In this document: positions 1 to 4,582 of the stretch, in pieces
How the letters are laid out: each line of letters starts with the position of its first letter
Position numbering within the stretch: the stretch's first letter is position 1
From: Gammaproteobacteria bacterium
GTDB taxonomy: Bacteria; Pseudomonadota; Gammaproteobacteria; DSM-19610
NCBI GenBank assembly: GCA_030618475.1
Contig: JAUXDG010000059.1
Span: 1-12,545, forward strand
Length of the DNA stretch: 12,545 nucleotides
Direction of reading: 5' to 3'
Notes under the pieces: generated by a model
What the model was told of the DNA's origin: nothing
Seen by the model: the letters and a program-made list of their open reading frames with translations, nothing else
Databases searched by the model: none
Made by a program: the position numbers and the translations under genes

Positions 1-2
1 GT

Positions 3-299
3 CCCCGCGGCTTCGACTGTAGTGGTTTGGTGTACTACGCCTATCGCAAGGTCGGTGTGCACACCCCGCCCACCACGACAGTACAATACCGCCAGACTAA
101 ACGGGTACAGGTATCGCACTTGCAACCTGGCGATCTGGTCTTTTTCAGAATCTCCCAAGACAAGGTCTCTCACGTGGGCATTTACGCCGGTGACGGCCGT
201 TTCATTCACGCGCCATCAAGCGGCAAGTCAGTCACGTACGCATCGCTCCACGATCCCTATTGGCGAGTAAGACTAACCGGCGCTGGACGGCTTGAGTAG
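3..299 (+). CDS. NlpC/P60-family cell-wall peptidase, C-terminal part (5' end outside window)
   Basis: The open frame enters from the left edge and ends at the TAG at 297-299. It starts in the middle of an NlpC/P60 domain: the motif FDCSGLVYYAY (about 15-47) carries the catalytic cysteine, SHVGIYAGDGRFIHAP follows with the catalytic histidine (SHVGIY) and the third polar residue (FIHA). Known members are cysteine peptidases that cut peptide stems of peptidoglycan (for example D-Glu/diamino acid bonds) outside the cytoplasmic membrane; many are lipoproteins or have an N-terminal targeting region, which would lie outside this window. The active-site residues visible here are intact and the domain ends at its usual place, close to the C-terminus. 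Substrate and partner cannot be told from this part. Nothing downstream looks co-transcribed: a gene-free stretch with inverted repeats follows. Confidence 0.9.
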   Translation, partial: PRGFDCSGLVYYAYRKVGVHTPPTTTVQYRQTKRVQVSHLQPGDLVFFRISQDKVSHVGIYAGDGRFIHAPSSGKSVTYASLHDPYWRVRLTGAGRLE

Positions 300-367
300 G
301 CCGACCCGAGCGCAAGACTGAGACCTTCGATCTGCAAGCAGCTGATTTTCATGCTGAAGGTCCGGAG

Positions 368-457
368 TTGTTAAGGGTTGTCAGATGTCTGCCCCAGCCG
401 CAGGCCTGTCAGTGCACGCAAGCGCTCAACGGGCAGGCGTCTGACAAGCCTTAACAA
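368..457. repeat. Long imperfect inverted repeat (27-bp arms, 36-nt loop)
   Basis: The left arm 368-394 (begins TTGTTAAGG) pairs with the right arm 431-457 (ends CCTTAACAA). Of 27 positions, 24 are Watson-Crick, two are G-T/U wobbles on the plus strand (386/439 and 388/437) and one is a mismatch (377/448). The 36-nt interior can form a further small stem (411-415 with 422-426). No T-run follows and no target-site duplication is evident at the arm ends. It could be a MITE or REP-like element, or a structured RNA or terminator-like hairpin read through on the plus strand; the sequence alone does not decide. Confidence 0.75.
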
Positions 458-619
458 AGATTGCCCTTCACGCCGATTTTCGACCCCTCTCGCCGTCCAG
501 CCAACAATCCTGAACGGCAACAATGTAGCGCAACAGGGCATTCAAATATTGCAATCTAACCGGCCCTTTCGGCTAGTTGCGATCACTAAACAACGAACAG
601 ACAGCCCCGCCACGAGGAT

Positions 620-643
620 CTACAGCCCGTCATTGGGCTGCAG
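620..643. repeat. Short hairpin in the leader region of the DsrC-like gene
   Basis: CTACAGCCC (620-628) and GGGCTGCAG (635-643) pair over nine positions with one mismatch and a six-base loop GTCATT. It lies about 130 bp before the proposed start at 777 and is not followed by a T-run. A leader RNA structure is possible, chance is not excluded. Confidence 0.35.
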
Positions 644-776
644 CCGGCAGCGAGGTCACCATCGGGTGGGTTCAGCTTACGGCGGACAGACAAGGATGGG
701 GAAACGGGTAAAAAGCAGCGGCAATCCGATCGGTCAGGGGCCGGTCTCGGGGGAGCGGGAATTCAGGGGAACAGGC

Positions 777-1115
777 ATGCGCAGCGATGCGGTTTTCAGC
801 TGGATTTTTGGAAAGCAAGCGGGTTATGCTTCCGTGTATGTGCGGATGTATCCGGAGTGCGGGACTAAGATGCTCCGCGAGGGCTCGCACCGTTACGATC
901 TGTGGAAGACCAGGGAGGAGGGTTATCTCATCAATCCGAATGACTGGAGCGAAGAAGTCACCGCAGCCATGGCGGCCCAACAGTCGCAAGAGGATCATGT
1001 GGAGCTGAGCGAGACCCAACTGGGACTGACTCAGTTCTTCCGCGGCTATTTCGTATCCGCTGCCTATTCTCTCGCACATTCGCGAGCATTCGGCTCACCG
1101 CGTTCAGCGCTGTGA
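777..1115 (+). CDS. DsrC/TusE-like sulfur-carrier-type protein lacking the conserved C-terminus (possibly decayed)
   Basis: The core of the 112-residue product matches the DsrC/TusE family in order and spacing: REEGYLINPNDWSEEV (compare the family pattern D/E-EGYL-x4-W-SE), then an acidic linker, then an LS-x-TQ…FFRGYF helix, corresponding to the LT-x-x-HW…F-x-R-x-Y/F region. DsrC and TusE are small cytoplasmic proteins that relay sulfur on C-terminal cysteines. Here the similarity stops at about residue 92; the conserved P-x-IR-x-L helix, the LFP-x-GP segment and the two terminal cysteines are all missing. The tail is unrelated, and another frame (from about 1050) reads IRCLFSRTF, reminiscent of the lost IR-x-L helix, so a deletion/frameshift is likely. 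Start chosen at 777 because AGGGGA (765-770) lies six bases upstream; an alternative ATG at 870 would give a length before EGYL closer to that of TusE. Family call rests on the core only. Confidence 0.55.
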   Translation: MRSDAVFSWIFGKQAGYASVYVRMYPECGTKMLREGSHRYDLWKTREEGYLINPNDWSEEVTAAMAAQQSQEDHVELSETQLGLTQFFRGYFVSAAYSLAHSRAFGSPRSAL

Positions 1116-1159
1116 TCTGGAACGTCGGTGGGCCGGATTCGGCACGCCAGGAGTGAAAC

Positions 1160-1948
1160 ATGCCGTTTTCTGAGAAGCTAAGACAAGACTGGGCTCCGAT
1201 TCTTTTTTTCGGGATCGTCATTACCATCAAAACCTATTATCTTATTATCTATCTCAACAGCAACGAGGACCTCTGGGGATTGCTCTGGGACATCGGCCAT
1301 ATCGAGGACTATGGCCGTGGTGCCGCCTTCTATTTAACCGGCGGACTCACCTCTATGCTGTATTACGCTATAGCACTGGCCTTCGATACCCTGGTTTTTT
1401 TCAGCTTCATAATTCGAGTCAAGGCCAGGGAGCGCCCGAAAGGATTCCGGGAGAACGTGTTTCCCCTGATTACCGTGTTCGTTCCCATGATCGGATTCAC
1501 GCTACTCATCATCCCCCAAGTCAGGCAATTCGTTCCCGGTTACTCCGCGACCACCCTGAATCTACTGCGGGAGATAAGCCCCATTTTCCCTTTCTATATG
1601 AACATGGCAGGCCTGCTGGCGGGATTACTCGGAACGGCTTTTAGTATCTGGGCGCTCAGCTACCTGAGGCATTCCTTCGGTTTGCGAGCCGCCGTGAGGG
1701 AGCTGGTTACGACCGGCCCCTACCGATGGGCGCGGCATCCACTCTATGCGGGAGAGATCATCCACATTCTGGGTATCGCCATTTTGTCGGGAAAACCAGC
1801 AGGCTTGTATTTGTTTGTCGTCGCGGTGGCCCTGCAGGTGGTACGTGCCAAGATCGAGGAGCGGAAATTCCTGAGTACGGTACCCGAGTACCGGGCGTAC
1901 CGGGATTCCACCGGTTTCCTCTGGCCGTCCTTGCGCAGAGCGCGCTAA
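1160..1948 (+). CDS. Integral-membrane methyltransferase of the ICMT/PEMT (isoprenylcysteine carboxyl / phospholipid methyltransferase) type
   Basis: The 262-residue protein has about five hydrophobic segments (about residues 11-32, 56-86, 100-119, 143-168 and 198-229). After the fourth comes GPYRWARHPLYAGE (186-199), the signature of the ICMT/PEMT superfamily whose RHP-x-Y-x-G core binds S-adenosylmethionine. A C-terminal KIEERKF…PEYRAYR (231-248) matches the family's E-E…Y-x-x-Y ending. Known members methylate lipids or prenylated C-termini at the membrane; bacterial homologues mostly have unknown substrates. The start is well supported: AGGAG at 1149-1153 is six bases before the ATG. The gene begins 44 bp after the DsrC-like frame and could be transcribed with it. 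Directly beyond its TAA the sequence reads as the inside of an EAL domain, so the 3' end borders a rearrangement breakpoint. The catalytic motif is complete. Confidence 0.85.
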   Translation: MPFSEKLRQDWAPILFFGIVITIKTYYLIIYLNSNEDLWGLLWDIGHIEDYGRGAAFYLTGGLTSMLYYAIALAFDTLVFFSFIIRVKARERPKGFRENVFPLITVFVPMIGFTLLIIPQVRQFVPGYSATTLNLLREISPIFPFYMNMAGLLAGLLGTAFSIWALSYLRHSFGLRAAVRELVTTGPYRWARHPLYAGEIIHILGIAILSGKPAGLYLFVVAVALQVVRAKIEERKFLSTVPEYRAYRDSTGFLWPSLRRAR

Positions 1949-1949
1949 A

Positions 1950-2263
1950 AGGGACTCTGACTTTGGCACCGGTTATTCATCACTGAGTTACCTCATAAAG
2001 CTACCCATCCATTCGCTCAAGATCGATAAATCATTTATATCGACCATGGTAGAGGACCAGAGGACGCAAGCCAGCTTGGACTGGATGTTGTTGCCGAAGG
2101 TGTGGAAAGGGAGGAACAGAGGGAACTGCTACAGAACTGGCGGTGTAACGTATTGCAAGGCTATCTCATCGGTAAGCCGGTTCCTTGCGATCAGTTCGAA
2201 AAGCTACTTGGCCAGAATATTGGAAAAATAAGAGCCCTTTCTCCTAAAATCAAGAATCACTGA
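1950..2263 (+). pseudogene. Remnant of an EAL-domain c-di-GMP phosphodiesterase (C-terminal part, frameshifted)
   Basis: Two frames together spell the C-terminal part of an EAL domain. The first (about 1953-2072) reads DSDFGTGYSSLSYL, then LPIHSLKIDKSFI, the conserved DFGTGYSSL and LK-IDKSFI motifs. The second (about 2075-2263) reads LGLDVVAEGVEREEQ, then LQGYLIGKPV, the VVAEGVE and QGY-x-x-x-KP motifs, and ends at TGA 2261-2263. Between them roughly ten residues expected in an intact EAL domain (the IV-x-x-II-x-LAHS helix) are missing and the frame changes, so a small deletion broke the gene. The N-terminal half, including the EAL motif itself, is absent: upstream is the stop codon of the methyltransferase gene. 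EAL proteins hydrolyse cyclic di-GMP; this remnant cannot. It is most likely the leftover of a larger GGDEF/EAL signalling gene cut by a rearrangement. Confidence 0.85.
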
Positions 2264-2329
2264 ACAGCCGTTGATCTGTCTATGCGTTTCGAGTGAACCG
2301 GGAAGAGAAGTGCTTTTACGGCTTGCTCT

Positions 2330-2761
2330 CTACCACTTCAGCTTATAGCTCAGATACAGAACCCTGTCATTATCTACCGGATCCCTGACTTCAAATGAGA
2401 AGGTATGTTTATCATTCAATCCAAAGTTTACACCATGATTGGTTAACAGGCTTGCGGCTACACCTGCTGCCCCACCAGCCAGCTGCCCTGCTTTTTTAGG
2501 TAGTCCCATCGACGCCGCCGCATTCTCCGAATATAACCTCAGAGCCGAACGCAGATCACGCTTGTTATGGGGGTAGGTTTTTCTGTATTTGCCAGCCGAC
2601 ACGTCTTCGGCTACCTGCCGCGATTGCAATTTGTATGGATGATTCGAGCCGGAACCCTTGCTTTCTGCATGGACTGAAACGGTTGCGAACATCATAAGAC
2701 CAGCGGTTATTATTACTGTTGATAAGCTGCTTTTCATTTTTTTCTTCGCCATCCTCTTCAT
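2330..2761 (-). CDS. Small exported protein of unknown function
   Basis: I do not recognise this family. The product has a clear signal peptide: a Lys-rich start (MKRMAKKKMKSS), a hydrophobic stretch (STVIITAGLMMFATV) and a likely signal-peptidase I site after VHA, before ESKGSG. The mature part of about 110 residues is polar and basic at first (RKTYPHNKRDLRSALRLY), then has a small-residue segment (AGQLAGGAAGVAASLL), and ends FSFEVRDP…RVLYLSYKLKW. The alternating aromatic ending with a C-terminal Trp looks like beta strands, suggesting a periplasmic or outer-membrane location; this is inference. The start is uncertain: ATGs at 2761, 2752 and 2737 are all in frame before the signal sequence; the last has a GAAG six bases upstream. 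It stands alone on the minus strand in an AT-rich stretch between the EAL remnant and the thioesterase gene, so it may be acquired. Confidence 0.6.
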   Translation of the reverse strand: MKRMAKKKMKSSLSTVIITAGLMMFATVSVHAESKGSGSNHPYKLQSRQVAEDVSAGKYRKTYPHNKRDLRSALRLYSENAAASMGLPKKAGQLAGGAAGVAASLLTNHGVNFGLNDKHTFSFEVRDPVDNDRVLYLSYKLKW

Positions 2762-3077
2762 GTTTAGTTGCGGAAAGTAAACCTGCAATCACCCTGATGC
2801 ACATACTGCGCCAATTACATATCTTGTGCTTCGATGATTGCATAACTCATTGTTTACATGATTAATAAACAGGGATAAGTGACTAAGCACAGGTAAATCT
2901 GAAGACTATGATCGCGTAGTGTTGTTTGGATCATTCAAACTCCTGGTGCGAGAGTGTTTCTGTTTTGCAAACAGTCTCTACCCCGGCGTGGCGTAAACCC
3001 GCACAAGCGGACAAGCTGACGCTGAAAACCGGCCATATCGACGCGCAAGATATTGATATTCAATTTATGACTGAAAT

Positions 3078-3106
3078 CAGGAAAAGGGGAAATATTTCCT
3101 GTTTTT
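3078..3106 (+). terminator. Terminator-like inverted repeat followed by T5
   Basis: CAGGAAA (3078-3084) pairs perfectly with TTTCCTG (3095-3101), and TTTTT (3102-3106) follows at once. The interior also contains the perfect 12-bp palindrome GGAAATATTTCC (3088-3099). The stem is short and AT-rich, so an intrinsic terminator would be weak; it would separate the thioesterase gene from any upstream plus-strand transcription. An operator role is equally possible. Confidence 0.35.
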
Positions 3107-3142
3107 ATGATTTAATATTTTCTCAATCAACAAACCAATCTA

Positions 3143-3172
3143 TTGACTAATAATGAGTAGAATGAATTTTAT
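3143..3172 (+). promoter_or_regulatory. Possible sigma-70 promoter of the FlK-like thioesterase gene
   Basis: TTGACT (3143-3148) matches the -35 box in five of six bases and TTTTAT (3167-3172) matches the -10 box in four of six, with an 18-bp spacer. The transcript would begin only about ten bases before the start codon, so the -10 call is doubtful. Confidence 0.3.
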
Positions 3173-3189
3173 GCGTAATAGGGGGTCGC

Positions 3190-3615
3190 TTGAAAAAAAC
3201 ATTAAAACCTGGAATTCGTTATGAACATAAGTTCGTAGTACCGACATCGAAAACTGTGCCAGCTCTGTATCCAGAGTCACAAGAGTTCGTTGCAATGCCA
3301 GAAGTCTTTGCTACCGGGTTTTTGGTTGGCTTCCTTGAGTGGACTTGTATTAAAGCGATTAACCCTCATCTTGATTGGCCAAAAGAACAAACAGTGGGAA
3401 CTCACATTAATGTAAGTCACGAAGCTGCAACCCCACCGGGTCTTGAGGTGACGGCGATTGTTGAACTGATCGATGTCGATGGAAGAAAACTTGTATTCTC
3501 TGTAGAGGCTCATGACCAAGTGGATTTGATCTCTAAAGGGCAGCATGAAAGGTTCGTGATAAATAAAGAAATATTCGATGCCAGACTTATCAAAAAAATC
3601 AACCATAGCGCATAA
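3190..3615 (+). CDS. FlK-like hotdog-fold acyl-CoA thioesterase (fluoroacetyl-CoA thioesterase family)
   Basis: The 141-residue protein resembles Streptomyces cattleya FlK along its whole length: TVPALYPES, PEVFATGFLVGFLEW, TVGTHINVSHEAATPPG and a final HERFVI block occur in the FlK order. FlK hydrolyses fluoroacetyl-CoA; its catalytic residues, recalled as Thr42, Glu50, Gly69 and His76, correspond here to T42, E50, G70 and H77, so the protein should be an active thioesterase. FlK's Phe33 is kept (F33), but Phe36, linked to fluorine recognition, is Met36, so fluoroacetate specificity cannot be assumed and a general short acyl-CoA thioesterase is possible. It starts with TTG, chosen because AGGGGG (3180-3185) lies four bases before it; no in-frame ATG precedes the conserved region. 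Base composition is clearly more AT-rich than the RND and cyclase genes, suggesting transfer. No fluorinase or CoA-ligase gene is nearby. Confidence 0.88.
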   Translation: MKKTLKPGIRYEHKFVVPTSKTVPALYPESQEFVAMPEVFATGFLVGFLEWTCIKAINPHLDWPKEQTVGTHINVSHEAATPPGLEVTAIVELIDVDGRKLVFSVEAHDQVDLISKGQHERFVINKEIFDARLIKKINHSA

Positions 3616-3979
3616 CAAGTAATGGCCGCTTTCATTAAATTATCATATTGCTGTATGTCTGAAACTGGCGGGCTGAATGTGTACTTTAGATGCGGACGCT
3701 CGGTGATTCTGTTTAGACATAGAGAATTGAATTAGTTGTATAGCCGGCGGAAGGGCCAGGGTAATTGATGGCCTGAGTGCAGGAATTGGCCTGAAATGGA
3801 TGTAAAGCTGGCAAATATTCAAGCGCTATACGAGAACCAGGTCTCAGTATGCGTGTGCATCAGCCGCTATAACCCAATATGGCGATGCGCCTGAATAGCA
3901 ACTGCAGCCTGAAGCACATCAACCCCGTTCGCTTCGCTGATCCGAAATCAGGTTGATCCTTATACAGGTGGCCGATGGT
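3616..3979. other. Gene-free stretch before the cNMP-binding gene, with a doubtful 32-codon frame
   Basis: No firm gene is present. An ATG at 3796 opens a 32-codon frame to TGA 3892-3894 (MDVKLANIQALYENQVS at its start) with AGGAA ten bases upstream. After the Ser a one-base frame change would continue as ITQYGDAPE, so it may be a small decayed gene rather than a functional one. I see no clear promoter, tRNA or terminator here. Confidence 0.35.
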
Positions 3980-4489
3980 ATGGAAAAACATAAAGACAGT
4001 TTCAGTGAGCTCGAAGAAATCGGTATCGGCAGCAAATTCAAAGAGGAACTGTGCCGCATGCTGGAATCTACGCAGTTGTTCCGTGGTTTTGCCCGTCCGG
4101 ACATCGAGTTTATCGTCGACTACACGCACGCCTATCGGGCACCAGTCGGCGTCGCACTATTCAGGGAAGGCGGTAAGGATAAACACCTGGCCTTTATCGT
4201 AAAAGGCAAAGTCAACATCCTGAAAGAATTCGGCTTCAGCAAGGAAAAACATATCGCGACGGCACGCTCCGGGAGTTGCCTGGGAGAAATATCCATTGTG
4301 GATGATTTTCCGCACTCGGCGACAGCAAGAATCGTCGAGGAGGCCGAGGTCATCATTCTGACCAAGCGCAACCTGCTGCGTATAACCGAGGAATCTGCGG
4401 CGCTGGGAATCCGGATCCTGTGGCGCCTTGCATGGCAGCTCAGTGCCCGCTTACGCAAGACCAGCGGGGTACTGGCTGAACACCTGTAA
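3980..4489 (+). CDS. Stand-alone cyclic-nucleotide-binding-fold (cNMP/Crp-like sensor) protein
   Basis: The 169-residue product is one cNMP-binding domain flanked by helices: an acidic N-terminal helix (about 8-32), TQLFRGFARPDIEFI (31-45, the usual start of the fold), beta-roll strands (51-90), a phosphate-binding cassette GEISIVDDFPHSATARI (102-118), and a C-terminal helix (about 138-165). No DNA-binding helix-turn-helix or other output domain follows, so it is not a Crp-type regulator. In the cassette the glutamate (E103) is kept, but the conserved arginine of PR-x-AT, which holds the cyclic phosphate, is replaced by H112. It may therefore bind cyclic nucleotide weakly or sense something else. 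Start at the ATG 3980, with AGGTGG (3966-3971) eight bases upstream. It lies 93 bp before an adenylate cyclase gene in the same direction, suggesting it senses or modulates that enzyme's product; this is inference. Confidence 0.85.
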   Translation: MEKHKDSFSELEEIGIGSKFKEELCRMLESTQLFRGFARPDIEFIVDYTHAYRAPVGVALFREGGKDKHLAFIVKGKVNILKEFGFSKEKHIATARSGSCLGEISIVDDFPHSATARIVEEAEVIILTKRNLLRITEESAALGIRILWRLAWQLSARLRKTSGVLAEHL

Positions 4490-4510
4490 CAAACAGGAAA
4501 TAATCCGGTT

Positions 4511-4530
4511 AATGTGAACCAGTTCACACG
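4511..4530 (+). promoter_or_regulatory. Perfect CRP-type operator upstream of the adenylate cyclase gene
   Basis: TGTGA (4513-4517), six bases, TCACA (4524-4528): both half-sites match the Escherichia coli CRP consensus exactly and A/T bases precede the left half. Its centre (4520.5) is 41.5 bp before a start point at about 4562, the class II activator position. CRP-family proteins (Crp, Vfr, Clp) bind such sites when loaded with cAMP, so the cyclase gene probably answers to its own product. No Crp gene is in the window. Binding is predicted, not shown. Confidence 0.75.
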
Positions 4531-4548
4531 ACTTGTGCGATTTAGTGC

Positions 4549-4554
4549 TAAATT
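4549..4554 (+). promoter_or_regulatory. Candidate -10 element of the adenylate cyclase promoter
   Basis: TAAATT matches TATAAT in four of six bases. The region 17 bp further upstream (4526-4531) has no -35 resemblance and overlaps the CRP-type site, as in class II CRP-dependent promoters. The predicted start near 4562 leaves a leader of about 21 bases. Confidence 0.45.
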
Positions 4555-4561
4555 TTTTGCG

Positions 4562-4574
4562 GTTCGAAGCGAAC
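4562..4574 (+). promoter_or_regulatory. Small 5' leader hairpin of the cyclase transcript
   Basis: GTTCG (4562-4566) pairs with CGAAC (4570-4574) around an AAG loop. If transcription starts at about 4562 the mRNA would begin with this hairpin, just before the AAGGA at 4578-4582. Such a structure could stabilise the message or limit ribosome access; chance is possible. Confidence 0.3.
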
Positions 4575-4582
4575 TATAAGGA

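Larger units (their letters stand above)
300..776. other. Gene-free stretch between NlpC/P60 and DsrC-like genes
   Basis: No convincing gene is seen. A frame is open from 378 through into the DsrC-like gene, but residues before 777 are rich in Arg, Ser and Pro, resemble no domain I know, and lack a ribosome-binding site at the upstream start; I treat that part as untranslated. The stretch contains a long inverted repeat (368-457) and a smaller hairpin (620-643), listed separately. No T-run follows either, so neither looks like a standard intrinsic terminator. Confidence 0.5.
2762..3189. other. AT-rich gene-free stretch before the thioesterase gene
   Basis: No gene is supported. A 74-codon frame from a TTG at 2926 to 3150 has no ribosome-binding site and no recognisable motif. 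A 6-bp inverted repeat TGTTTA (2851-2856) / TAAACA (2866-2871) lies upstream of the exported-protein gene and might be an operator. A terminator-like inverted repeat (3078-3106) and a possible promoter for the thioesterase gene (3143-3172) are listed separately. Confidence 0.45.

Noticed and set aside
368..457. Integron attC site
   Set aside because: attC sites run RYYYAAC…GTTRRRY from left to right; here GTT is at the left and AAC at the right, GTTAAGG breaks the GTTRRRY rule, and there is no integrase or cassette array.
378..776. Upstream extension of the DsrC-like frame (full 245-codon frame)
   Set aside because: It starts inside the long inverted repeat, lacks a ribosome-binding site, is Arg/Ser/Pro-rich and shows no domain; the ATG at 777 has a good Shine-Dalgarno sequence.
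672..1079. 135-codon minus-strand frame
   Set aside because: Antisense to the DsrC-like core, which carries recognisable family motifs; no ribosome-binding site or domain seen.
2046..2231. 61-codon plus-strand frame
   Set aside because: It crosses the EAL remnant partly in the wrong frame; the conserved EAL motifs are in the two other readings.
2926..3150. 74-codon plus-strand frame from TTG
   Set aside because: No ribosome-binding site, no recognisable motif, and a terminator-like repeat lies inside it.
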